This document shows positions 51,101 to 63,369 of a stretch of 64,000 nucleotides of DNA, piece after piece. The stretch is from Zeus faber. Lineage: Eukaryota; Chordata; Actinopteri; Zeiformes; Zeidae. A model generated the notes under the pieces. It had not been told where the DNA came from, ran no database searches, and saw nothing but the letters and a program-made list of their open reading frames with translations. The position numbers and the translations under genes are program-made. Every line of letters starts with the position of its first letter. Within the stretch, counting starts at the first letter, position 1. The stretch is from NCBI GenBank assembly GCA_960531495.1, contig OY482848.1:17887458-17951457 (forward strand), given 5' to 3'.

Positions 51101-52640
51101 TGACTCAGGCTATATGAGGTTGTGTTCTTCATTATGTGTGTGCATATATGTTTATGTGATTACATAGATTTAGATATATTGTTACAGACCTCGCTCTTGT
51201 CAGTTTGTCTACATTGATTCCATTTAGTGGGTAAGCTGCGTGCAAGCCCTGCTATGAGGCCCTGCCAAATATGAGTGATGGCTGCCACAAGCCGTCTCAT
51301 GACCTGTTGAGATGAGGGAAAATTCATCGAATTTTTTCGCCGTGTACAAAAAGTAAGAAAAGAGGTATGCCTCGCAGGGCTTGGGTCCACCGAGTGCTTT
51401 TTTTCCCTGGAAAGCACGGAGATGAAGCACTTGTGCGGTGAGAAAAAACGCTGCACTTTTGCTTTTGTTGACCTCGCTCAGTTCACGTTCGGCGCTTGAC
51501 CTACTATGTCCCGCCCCATTTAATCTGTGATTGATTGGTTGGGAAAAAGACGACAAGACGACAAGAGCAACTTCCTGAAAAGTTCCAACTTTTTCAACCA
51601 GAAAAACAACAACAACAACAACAACAAAAAAAAACAAAACGCTCAAAGTGCTCTGGAAAAATATGCCGGATGCTTCTTTTCTCCATGGACACACGTGCGC
51701 TGCCCTATCGGGTTAGGCGCTGAGTGAACACAAGCCCTTATTGAATAATTTATTGGACCATGATTACATTTAACTTAGGTCTGCCCTCGGAGGAAGTTTC
51801 GAAGGAAATAAAAACACACATGCCCAACTCCTTCCCGCACGTTCTCAGCTGCACTGCCCCGAAACAAAACTAGATGGTTCAGCTCGAGCCGGTCAGATGC
51901 TGAATTCACCAAATCAGCGTGTAAGCTGCTGATTGAAAGTGTGAGGCCACAGGGTGTACGTGATGGGTCGGATTTGTCTTTTTTTTTTTTTCTTTCTTCA
52001 GACGGCAATGGCGGACGGGGTTGTTTGCAGGTCCTTAAAAACAAAATTCAGCTTTACAAATATAATTTCCAATTGAAATCATTCAATCTTAATTGAAACA
52101 ATAACATTTTGTCTGATTTATCCTTTTTTTTCCCCCCAATGTTACAAAACCCCAAACCTACCTAATAACCTTTCATACTAACCTGCTACACTTACTATTC
52201 TACATGAACTCAACTCACTTTCTGTTTACCTGTTCCCCTTATCTGTAGAGAGAAATCCAAGAAAATCCTCGTACTTACCTGTCCTGCAATGCTTAGAAAT
52301 CTGTTTCTTTTCCAGTACCTAATCACTAACCTCGCTGTCTGGCCTAAAAGTTCTTATTACATCATCTAGTTCATAACCTAAAGTATTTCTGCCTAATCCT
52401 TACCTCTGCCCTATATCAACTTAAGTACTCACCTGAAATACTTACCTACATTGCCATAATACTAATATCAATCATTCTCATTAAAATCTCTCATTCAACT
52501 CTCAACTCTCATAGTAAAGTATTCAAAGCATCCAACTGAACAACTATATTCAATTATAACACTCGCTGCTGACATTCTGTCATGTTAGCTCACTCATTGA
52601 TGTTCACTTTTGATGAATTGAGAAAAAAAGGTAAACTTAA
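48126..52640. other. intergenic, no gene recognised
   Basis: No coding exon was recognised. A G run lies at 49433-49443. A 16-bp word AAACTTTATGGCAGGA is tandemly repeated around 50990-51031. Parts around 50190-50800 and 51470-51560 read like old interspersed repeats, but I cannot delimit them. Confidence 0.4.
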
Positions 52641-52644
52641 AAAA

Positions 52645-52648
52645 AAAA

Positions 52649-52706
<58 letters not shown>
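52645..52706. repeat. (TA)n microsatellite
   Basis: About 28 TA units after a poly-A stretch. Confidence 0.95.
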
Positions 52707-52709
<3 letters not shown>

Positions 52710-55700
52710 TAGCAACATTAATTAAAAGAAGACGGTATAAAAGATGATATATAATAATCAACCTAACCGTAGCCAGCTAGGTAAGCAAAACACTAACCTG
52801 ATAATCTCAATGGTGTCTTTTGCCACAAACAAAACATCCTTCATAACACACACACACACGCACAGGCTCAATCACACTTGCGCACAATCACGCAAACACA
52901 GTTGTTGGGTCGTACAGTAATTAACTCTGCCACTCGCGCCTTTGGGGAAAGCAATTCATTAGAATCAAACTGCATTTACAAATGAGCTTGACGGCATCTT
53001 TTGGCACGCCTCAACAGAGAGATTATTCTAAGATGAACGGTTATTTTTAACAAATGAGAACATTCAACAGGCAAAATAAATGATGACTGCAGCGAATGTG
53101 CCCTGCACACGTTTCAGAGGTGGAGGGAGGAGGAACTCGCCACAGTCAACCACATTCTTTTTTTTAAATTTATTTGTATTTATAAATGGGCTTGATTTAT
53201 TTGGCATGTCTTTCATATATCACAGCCCCACAATTACCTGCAATTAGATCAGTTGTCAGTTCAGAAGAGACGTCTTTGATGAAGTGCAATTGTGCAGTTT
53301 TCAAACTCTTCTTGGCGAAGCAAGCAGTGTTTGAGGTTCATTATTTCTAATGATTAAAATAATGCAACCAACGTGAGCTGCTCACGTGAAAATAGCCGCC
53401 CAGACATGTCCAGTCAGTTAATTCATAAATGCCTCGGTCAGCGTGTGGTTCAAATTCCTATTTTTCATCAAAGATATTTACTAATAAATATTGAACAGTA
53501 TTGAACTTATAGAAATTGTTCATTGTTTTTCCAGCATGTTGCAGCATTTCTTATTGTTGCGAGCATTATTTCAACATTCTGTAAGGGCGCTGCCCAAACC
53601 AAAACACAAGCAGCTCGGGGATATAAATGGTGCAGTTCACGGGGCGTGCATTGAGTGGAGTTTGACGGGTCTGGGGGTGAGGGGCAGTTCCTCCCGAACG
53701 GGAGGAGACAGAATCACACGCACATTTACTGATTCAAAAAGAAGCCCTGCTGATCTCTATTTTAGAGGAGGCACAGTGTGTTCACCACCGCTTGACACAA
53801 GGGATTGTAAACATCATGTCGAGTGTGAGAATGTAAATCTAAACCTTGCAAAAATTGAGATTGTGTTCATGTATATGTACATTATCATGAAAGCAACATC
53901 TGTTTCTTATTTGACTTGATAATTAGAAATGTTTTTTTTTTTTTACATATATACTTTTATTCATTGTTTTCAGAGCAAACCATTCATTATTTGAACGAGT
54001 GCTTTATTGGGTTGAGCAAGACTTGAAGTCAGACATGGACCGCTGTCATTTTTGTTGGAATGTTTTCTCCCGTTCCCATCCAAAAAGTGAAAGGCCACTT
54101 CAGGGATACACAGTGCACTTAAAGCCCGGCCACCGTGTTTTTTATTGTCTGTTTGTTTACCTGTGCGTTTTCCTATCGCAAACAACACGCAGAGTCTATA
54201 TTTAATTCATTTTTTATTTTTCAAGTGCAGAAAAATGTGAGGAATTTACCCTTGAAAGTAAGTACCTTGTATGTCCTGTAACAAGATGCCGCCCGCTGTC
54301 AATCTTATAGTACTAGAGGTCATACAGTATACTTCGAATACAATTCAAAATATGTTTTAATTTCACTTTTGATTTTATTAGAAGTCAGTTTATTTGGGTT
54401 TGGTGGATGTTTGGTTTGATTTAATGCTAATGTATGTTTCATTTATTGCTAATTTGATTTGATAGAATAGAGTAGAATACAATATAAATTAATATATCTT
54501 TATCGTGCACCAGGGTATAAAATTGTCTTCGGCAGTCAGTTTGATTTAATGTTGATCTAAGTTGGATTTGCCGATTTTAGTTTGATTTGACTTATGCTGG
54601 CTGGTTTTAATGTTGATGGTACTTTTATTTGAGGGCTGATGGTTACATCCCACATTCGCATTCCTTTTACCCTCCACAAAGGAAAGCCCTTCAGAGATGC
54701 AGAATGATGTGAGCTACGCAATCGATGCCGTTCATTTGTTTGCCGTTAATTGCTCATCGAGTGGGGACATAGTACTTTTCTACAAGTATATAGTCCCCAA
54801 ATCCCTGTAGACTTCAATTCCTCCGCAGTTCCTTTTTGAACTGCTGTGCTGTGATGTGCACTGAATGCCTTTGCATTTCAGTCGGGCTCTTCTGTAACAA
54901 ATCCATTACTCTGACTTCCCGGGCCGGCATCAAACCCACTTCTAGCTTCTTCTTTACTAGTCATCACACGCATTTCACATTACCTGCTGACCACCCGACC
55001 GTGTTCCTCACCGTCGCTTACAATTTTTAGATTTTTTTAATATCGGAAATATTATCAATGTAGTATAAATAGCTTCTTTTCCTAAGGTGTATGTGTATTA
55101 TTGCACTATTTTAGTGATATCAAATAACTATATTTACCACAAAATTGTTAATAATTATTTGTATGACATTTAATCGCAATTAATGCTATAAAAATCAAGG
55201 ATTCAGTCATGGGTTCAAGAACGGTTGAATGTTGGTGACTCCCTGATACTGTAACAACATGGAAGTGTGCATCATACAGAAACTCAAAGCTGCAAGGTAA
55301 CGCTGGACACTCAAAAAAAAAAGGGAATTGTAATTGTGTTTGTTTTTGGTCCTTTTTGTGCTGTATTGAAAATGTTATTTGATTTGCATTTTTTTAAGGC
55401 TCAGTTTTCAAAATATGCATTGCCAAATCTTCATTAACTATTAATATGATAGAAATATTAATAGTAGGTCCCGTCTTTTTTCTGCATGCAAGAATGAAAT
55501 TACATGCACTGCTGCCAATGTTCTTTTTTTTTAACTTTGAACTATCAAATAAGAGAACAATCATTGAACTTGAGGAAGAAGTCTTTTGTAAACACATCTG
55601 ACGTTCTGAAATAGAATTCCGGTCCGGGCCGCCCAGTGGGGGTAAGGGCTGTGTGGACGGTGATGAGACGCACCCCCATGCTCTGCAACCGCTAGTGTCA

Positions 55701-56190
55701 CATTTTGGAGCACAACAAATGGCAGATTGTCACCAGATATTGCTTGTTGCTTTTTGGAAGAAAGTCCTGTATCCAACAATAATATTGCTGGGGTAAAAAC
55801 ATGCTCCTGCGCCAACTTCACGGTACGCTTTACAGCAGCAGTGGGTCTTTTTAATTGGTCAGGATCCTGAGAGGGAGAGTTTGGTTTTATTTTTATTTTT
55901 TAATTTGTTGTTGTTTTATTGTTATATTTAAGATTTTGGAATTTTTCCCTGTTTTAGGTACTGTGTTTCACTACAATGACCAAACCTAACCTGGCAAACT
56001 TAGGTATTCAACCAGTTTGCGCAGAGTGAACGGGACAGAGATGCTGCTTTTGGAAACAAGATTACAGCTTTTGTGATTTCACAATTTTGCTCTTTGTGAT
56101 TGTGATATAAAATTGATTTATTGTTACCCCGATTCCAAGGTCAACTGTCTTTGACTGAGAATTAGTCCTTTGTGTTCATCGCCAGCATAC
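52710..56190. other. AT-rich intergenic, nothing recognised
   Basis: No gene or repeat family recognised. Confidence 0.45.
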
Positions 56191-56197
56191 TGTACAC

Positions 56198-56242
56198 CCA
56201 CACACACACACACACACACACGCACACACACACACACACACG

Positions 56243-56326
<84 letters not shown>

Positions 56327-56338
56327 CACAAACACACA
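56198..56338. repeat. (CA)n microsatellite, interrupted
   Basis: About 140 nt of CA units with a few CGCA and ATACA interruptions. Confidence 0.95.
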
Positions 56339-56339
56339 G

Positions 56340-58045
56340 GTGATTTATAAGGGTCTAAGGAACAATTGATAATAACCCATTGAACCATGTAGAGAACTGG
56401 TCTATAGGGATGAAACAGTAGCTGCTCCAGGAGAAACAGTCAGTGCTGTAGCTAACATTACTCTGGGTGATGAATACATATTGCCCTGGGGATGGTGTGT
56501 ATGTGTGTGTGTGTTTGTGTGTGTGTGTGTTTCTCATGAACAAATAAGGCTAATTCCTAGTCAAAGAAAGTTGACCTTGCTCTGATTTACGCACACGTTC
56601 TATGCGTTGTTGCGAGCGTGTATGTGGTTGTGTGCACGTTTGTGCTTGCACATGCATGTGCAAACATAAACGTGTTCACACTTGGGACCTTGGGAAATGA
56701 CGTGAGCTCATGTATTATGCACAACAGACTTCAGCAGGTCCTAGAAATTGTGAAAGATAATGACGTTGAATTCTTTGTAACTCATCATCATTTATTTGCT
56801 GTGGTCTTTTGCTCAAACAATAAAAAGGTATGTTGCTAAGCAGACACACGTCCCGTTTTTAATTGGACGAATTGGATTACCTTTTTGCCAAAGTTCAAGT
56901 ATCATCCAGCCCAGGAATTCCCTTTTCTACCCTTCTGTGACTCCTGCAACTTCAGGGAAAGGAAAAGAAAAATACATTCCATTTTATAATTCATAATTAT
57001 TAACAGAGACCAAACAATGTTAGAGATATACAGTTAAAACAAAACTGGTGACGATGAGAATCACTTTCTGGATGTATTGACTTTTGTATGAGTCACAGAA
57101 TAGCAAACCCAGCATAAAGTGAACAGATGACTAAAATGTGCATGAGTTACGAGACAACGGGACCTGGGTCTGTTGGGTATTGTCTAATATATATATGACC
57201 GCGTAATCTACAATTGCATTGCTTTTTCAAACTATAAACAGCCTTTTGAATTGTGCTGTAAAGATGTAATTAATAAATAAAGTACTATTTTGGGATGTTT
57301 ATACACAAACATATATATCAAACAAAACGGCTACAATGTAAAGTACTATACCTATCTAAATGAATCATGAAAATAATAAATAACCATGCGGCAGTTAAAA
57401 AGCCATTTGCTTGTTTACAAAATGTGAGCTTTGGGGGGAGTGTCTGACATTTATCTATCTATCCAGGCCTGGTTTAAGTGACTACTCAAATTTTTTTCTT
57501 TTTATCAATTGTGATTTTAGTGCATGATATGACCAATTTATTATTAACTTTAATCAATTTTGGCAACCATTTTCCCAGTGTTTCCCAGTGTTTGCAGATA
57601 CCTTATAACATGGCTTATAACGTGGCTTCACATTTCATGAAGAATACAAATTTCATGAAGCACCAAATTTAATTAAATTTGATGGGCATAAAGGGCTTAC
57701 CGTGACACATTTTGGTAATCTCTCCTTGTGTATTAGGGTTTAATATCAAGTACTGTAGCTTAGTTAGATTCCATGTCTGATTGCAGAGTAACTTTTTTGT
57801 GCCAGCCATGAATAAGGATTTTGTACGTCAGCACATTAGAAATGTGAGGCTGACATAAAACCCTGAGATAGCTATCTGACCTGAAAGTAAAGTTCCACTG
57901 TGAGAGTGCTCTCACTGCGCATTGCTGAATCCTGAGCTCCATTGATAAATCGACGGGCAATTCAACCTCACTGGACAATTTGGTGTAATCATACCCTTGC
58001 TCTGTGTTGGGCCATGGAAAAAGGACAATTTTACAACTGTAGAAA
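56340..58045. other. AT-rich intergenic, nothing recognised
   Basis: No gene or repeat family recognised. Confidence 0.45.
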
Positions 58046-58458
58046 CAGTCTTTATTTGTCACATAACACACCACACTACAACACATGCTTGCACACACAC
58101 ACACGCACATGCTTTGGATGGTGGCCGGTGAAATGGTTCCTCGGCATTTAACCCATCCTGGCTTGTCCTTTCTCCGGGGCCACAGCCAGGAGCAGCGGGC
58201 AGCATACGTGGACGCGCCCGGGGACCAGGTGATAAGTGTCCATCGCTGGTCAAACGATGATGTGTGCATGTGTTTGAGGGGGGTCCTTAGGTGGAGGAAA
58301 CCCCATGTGAGCAGAGGGAGAACATGCAAACTCCACACAGAAAGGCTCCTATTTGAGAGATAACCCGCCGGAGCACAGTGCCAACAGCGCCCCAGGCGGG
58401 AATCGAACCAAGGACCTTCTTGCTGTGAGGTAGCAGTGCAATGCACTGTGCGCCGGTA
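58046..58458 (-). mobile_element. tRNA-derived SINE, minus strand
   Basis: On the minus strand it starts GGCGCACAGTGCATTG and carries a pol III B box, GGTTCGATTCC (58399-58409), then CCTTTCTGTGTGGAGTTTGC and ATGTTCTCCC, the conserved middle of fish tRNA-SINEs. It runs on to a 3' part with GCGCCCGGGG and CAGCGGGCAGCAT-type words (read on +) and a tail GTGACAAATAAAGAC. This gives a near full-length unit of about 410 bp. The 241-codon frame across it (57760-58485, minus strand) is a by-product. Confidence 0.8.
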
Positions 58459-58459
58459 T

Positions 58460-60048
58460 ACGTTTGCCAGTTGCTGTTCATGCACAGTATTATTTCCAAG
58501 ATTTCCTCTTTAAAAGCACTACACTACAGTTGTGGATTTGTGGAATACTTTTAAAAAGGTGAAAAATACATTCAGTATTATGGTTCTTTGGTGGATAGTG
58601 ATGGTATTCTCTCAATTAATCCTGAAAATCTCTTTCAAATGATTATAGACTGATTAAAAGAAAGTTAAAAGAAAGTCTCTGACATGTCTTGCATAATCAT
58701 GCAAGAATTCATTGAGCAAACGATTACATTCTGAAATGAGCATGGGCATGCAAATGAGAAATCACAATTGCAGTTTTTTTTAATCCAAACAAAAGCACTT
58801 AAAAACTCTGGTCTGCTCCTTTGTTTATCTTGTAAAAGAAATGCAAATTCCCCATTTCCATCATATTAGCATATAATCCCCCCTCCCCCCGCAATACAAA
58901 CCAGCTAGGCTTCACCACATTTCACCAAAAAATATCTAGAATAATATTTTACTACCATGCATTGGATTGGCATTATCAAATTGCACTAATCTGATTACGA
59001 CATTCAAAGCCAATTGTAAATGGAGCAAACTCATTTAGGAAGGATAAACTGTGAGGAAGCCAGCTGTGCTGTCTTGAAAATTGGCTTAAACGAATGGGCA
59101 GAGAGCGGAGATAGGGGCTACAGAGTTTGACGGCGGAAAATCCCCAGGCGGTTTTCACAACAGACTCTTCAATGCTGTCATGGCACCCTTGCAATGGAAA
59201 TAATGCATGGTCAGGTGATTGGGATTGCTGTGGGTGCTGCCTACCTTACGCCTGGGTCACAGGGATTACGTCAATGCAGTGCTCGCTGGCCGAAGTTCTT
59301 TCCTATCAAATGTGAAAGTGTGTGACCACTACGTGCTTGCATTGTGTTTATGATGCACTGAGTTGCAAATGTTGCACACGCTGGATTGTTGGATTGCTGT
59401 TTTTGTTCTGATGGAAACCTATAGACTATCGTTATGAAACCTCTACATAAAAATATCAATATACTATAAACAATGAAAATCTTTCTCTGTTTGAAGTCAA
59501 GTCTTTACAGACCTGCGGTGCACAATCCTGACACATTCAACACATTCATTGTGACCCAGGTGTTACGGTAGGTGGAGGATAATAATAATTAACCTTACAG
59601 GGAAAAGGCTCATTTTCATTTAGAAATACATGTGATATCACATCTTAGTAAATGTTGGTTTCCTATAATTTATAATGATATGTTGCACAAGCTTTCATAC
59701 AGCTTTAACATTAAGAAAATTATAAATCTGCTGCAGTTATTCACTGTCCTTAACAAACCATACAGAATACTCACAGCCAGCAGATGTTGATGGTGTGCAT
59801 ATCATCAAATGATGCATTTACAATCACAAAAAAGTATGCCAATCCAAGCAGCACTACACTTTGTCTGTTCAATTTATTTATTTCATGTTTGTCCATTTAA
59901 CATATGGGGGATTTTTTGAGTTTTTGGACTGAACCCGACTCAGAATTTTGCAGTCTAATTGGATTTGGCTGTTCAATGCGAACGGGGCACACCGTTCAAT
60001 GCGTAGTGCGCACGGAGGAATGGCTGCGTGCCCCATCCCTGTTCCTCC
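58460..60048. other. AT-rich intergenic, nothing recognised
   Basis: No gene or repeat family recognised. Confidence 0.45.
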
Positions 60049-60090
60049 AAATAAAACAACTAAAAACAGTGTGTTTTAGTTGTTTTATTT
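60049..60090. repeat. inverted repeat, 17-bp arms, 8-nt loop
   Basis: AAATAAAACAACTAAAA (60049-60065) and its exact reverse complement TTTTAGTTGTTTTATTT (60074-60090) flank ACAGTGTG. Confidence 0.92.
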
Positions 60091-60333
60091 GATGGAAATG
60101 GGCAGGCTCTCCGCGACCAATCTCTGTGATCAGTCCATGTCCAGACGCAGACGATTCACATATATAAAAATATATTTAGGATTCCCCCTTATTTATAATT
60201 CCTCATTGAAATGTTATCCCTGTGCATTTTTTTAAGCATCCATCCTCCCCCCCACTTGTCGATTTGCAGTACTGCGGTGATACTTACTTTTTCAACGCAG
60301 TGAGAAAAAATTCATTCCGTCACAGCCCCATTC

Positions 60334-60855
60334 AGAATATACAGTGCTTCGCAGCTTGCTGCGTATAGGGCTGCGTAGCCACATACTGGTCAGAGTGTCC
60401 ATGCTGACCCCTGTCTGCCTTGAGTGTGGACAGGGGTGAAGAAGGCCAAGAAGGCAGTGTGATGCTCTGGGCAGTTTTCTGATGCGATACCATGGGTCCT
60501 GGCATTCATGTGGATGTTACTTTGACATGTACCACCTACCTAAACATTGTTACAGACCAAGTACAGCCATTCATGGCAACGGTATTCCCTGATGGCAGTG
60601 GCCTCTTTCAGCAGGATAATGCACACTGCCACTCTGCAAAAATTGTTCAGGATTGGTTTGAGGAACATGACAAAGAGTTCAAGGTGTTGACTTGGCCATC
60701 AAATTCCCCAGATCTCAGTCCGATCGAGCATCTGTGGGATGTGTTGGAACAACAAGCCCGATCCATGGGGGCCCCACCTCACAACTTAAGGACTTAGAGG
60801 ATCTGCTGCTAATGTTTTGGTGCCAGATTCCACAGGACACCTTCAGAGGAGGTTG
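60334..60855 (+). pseudogene. Tc1-like transposase fragment, same family as 9098-10111
   Basis: The 101-codon frame at 60492-60797 reads FPDGSGLFQQDNAHCHSAKI (second catalytic Asp in QQDNAHCH) and then NSPDLSPIEHLWDVLEQQAR (third catalytic acid in PIEHLWD). These are the DDE hallmarks of Tc1 transposases. The upstream part is cut by an internal deletion near 60420, the 5' end is missing and the 3' end stops at about 60855 without a terminal inverted repeat. The copy is dead. Confidence 0.9.
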
Positions 60856-60860
60856 TAAAA

Positions 60861-63130
60861 AATTTAACAAGATAATGAAAGAGTCTATCCTGGATATCCA
60901 ATCCAGTAGTATGCAGGACAACCTCATATTTTCTGGGTTCCCAGAGAACAATACAGAGTCCCCAGAAAACATGGTAAAAGACTTCCTCCACACTGCCCTG
61001 AAGCTCCCCATGGACAGTTGGACTGTTGATAAACTTTATATAGACTATTATATAGTCTGTTATTCTGAGACTCCTCTGCCACACCCTGGTTATTCTGATA
61101 ATTATTATATGCGAGATGTAGAAATTAACATCCTATCTACAGTATATCAGGATTGTAAATATTGCTCACCCTCATTATCTCACCTTCCTAATCCCTACCT
61201 CCCTACTTCTCTCATCAGGCTCACTCAATTCAGTCTCTCACTATATGTATGTCTAACTCTGCGATGTTCTGTTTATCTTTGTCTATTTGTCATTTGTTTG
61301 TGTACATATGTATCCCTACAAACTTGCCGCAATACTAGGACAGTAAAAAGGAATGTAAAGGTGGAAAAGTTAAGACTTATCTATGAGAAAACATGGGCAC
61401 GGTAGTATAATTATTTCCTTGTATGCACTGTGCTGCTGCATTGGAAAACTAAAAATCCACGTCCATCACCCCCTTACTAACCTCAATGACGTCCATTGAG
61501 ATGTTAGTTGGAATGTGAGAAGCTTGGGCTCACCAGCTAAACATAGCAAATTCCTAAGTCACCTCACCAAGGATGAACCCCAGCTTCTGTCTTCTACAAG
61601 AAACTCACCTTACTGCATCCAAACACCTTCAGCTCAAAGCTAAATGGGTTAATAAGATGTTTTCTGCATCATATAACTCAAAAAATAGGTGTGTTTTTTA
61701 TATTTATCAATAAAAGTATCCCATATCAGAATAAAATTACAATATTAGACACAGAAGTGCCTTACATAATGATTTACAGGAAATTTTGGTAACATCAAAT
61801 TAACCATAACTAATATTTATGGCCCCAAGGGGGACGACCCAAATTTCTTTCACAACATATTTTCAAAACTCTTAGAATTCTCTGACTTAATTATTATACT
61901 TGGAGAGGACTTCAACACAATTCTGATCCAAGGTTAGACCATTCACAAACCAGAAATAATCATAAGCCCTGGTGTTCTTCAGGCCCTATAAAACAATATA
62001 CAGTATGAGTATATAACTTGCTCTTGGTGATTATTGGTGATATATAATCCACATAACCGAGAATACACATATTACCCACCACCCCACCAAAGCTTCTCTA
62101 GAATTGACTTTTTCTTGACAAGCATCTCTGTAATGTCCAAAATCACTAATCCTGAAATTCACCCTATTGTAATCTCCGATCACGGGCCGATGAGTTTTAA
62201 CCTCATAAATGAAACCAACCGGAACCCTCCCGGCAGGTGGCCGCTTAACACCTCACTTTTGACAGATAAAGAATTTAACCATTTATTTAGCAGAGAATGG
62301 ACCTCCTTCATTGAACTGAATGACTCTCCAGAAATATCACCATCCTTACTCTGGGAAACGGCTGTTCTGAGAAGTAGTATTATTTCATTCTCCACTCACA
62401 AGGAAAAGAAAGGACAAGAATTCCAAAATAGACGAGATCAACGATTAAAAGACTGCACTCCCAACAAGTCCACTCACCCACTGACCAAATCCAGATGAGA
62501 TGATGATATCCACCTTCCTAAACTTTCCTCATAGCAGGTTACCACATTAGCTCAACCACTTACTCTAGAAGAACTCAGGAAAGCTCTCTTCTCTATGCCC
62601 AATAATAAATCACCCGGATCAGATGGCTACCCAGTGGAATTCTATGAACACTTCTGGCACTATATCCTCATTATTCATCAGAATCGCACATGAATACTGC
62701 TCTAAATTCTGTTTTGCTCATACCCAATAAGCACCCAGCCCTCACCTCCAGTTATAGACCCATAAGCCTAATTAATTGCAATTTAAAGATTATTAGTTAA
62801 ACACTAACAAACAGAATTTAAAAAGTAATTCCATTTATAATTCACCCAGACCAAACAGGCTTTGTCAAGGTCAGACACTCATCCAACGACATGCGCCATG
62901 CGACATATGCAGTTTATTTACCCTTAACTGTACTCCATTGCTCACATCCATTGAAGACCTCACTCGATGGAACAACCTACCCATCACTCTAATTGGTAGG
63001 AAAGCAACAGTGAAAATTAATATAGTACCAAAAATAAAAAATATTTTTTTCTATGACCCCAGTCCAATTCATTAGCTTAATACTCAAGACTCAATAATGA
63101 GTAAATTACAAGAAATTCCAAGGAAATACA
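60861..63130 (+). pseudogene. L1-clade (Tx1-like) LINE, decayed and internally deleted
   Basis: An ORF1-like piece, MQDNLIFSGFPENNTESPEN, occurs near 60915. Endonuclease text follows at about 61500-61630 (SWNVRSLGSPAKHSKFLSHL; FLQETHL) and in the frame 62034-62498 (HQSFSRIDFFL; ISDHGPMSFNL). Reverse-transcriptase text comes next: LEELRKALFSMPNNKSPGSD near 62570 and ALTSSYRPISLINCN near 62735. The catalytic YxDD core is missing, and a later ORF2 segment (RWNNLPITLIGRKATVKINI) follows near 62970. Stops and frameshifts abound. It abuts the broken Tc1-like copy. Confidence 0.83.
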
Positions 63131-63257
63131 AGAAACCAAGTGTGGGAGCCCACAGGTAGGGGTTTAGAGAGGGAGATGGAGTCCTTTTTGCCGTGGTGTT
63201 CCAACATGGCGAGTGTTTTTATTATATAGATGAAAAAAAGGCTCACTGGCCAGAAAT

Positions 63258-63270
63258 AATAATAATAATG

Positions 63271-63308
<38 letters not shown>
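63258..63308. repeat. (TAA)n microsatellite
   Basis: About 16 units of ATA/TAA between the LINE remnant and the gypsy-type fragment. Confidence 0.9.
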
Positions 63309-63310
<2 letters not shown>

Positions 63311-63369
63311 TGATTGCGGTGGTTCAGGCACAGGAAGAATGGCGTTCTGCTCTCTGGCTCCTGGTCAGC

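Noticed and set aside
58390..58458. tRNA gene on -
   Set aside because: A B box is present, but the cloverleaf is degenerate and continues into a SINE body, so it is a tRNA-derived SINE head.
57760..58485. 241-codon open frame on -
   Set aside because: It overlaps the tRNA-derived SINE (B box, conserved SINE core) and a CA-rich stretch. The translation is that of the repeat.
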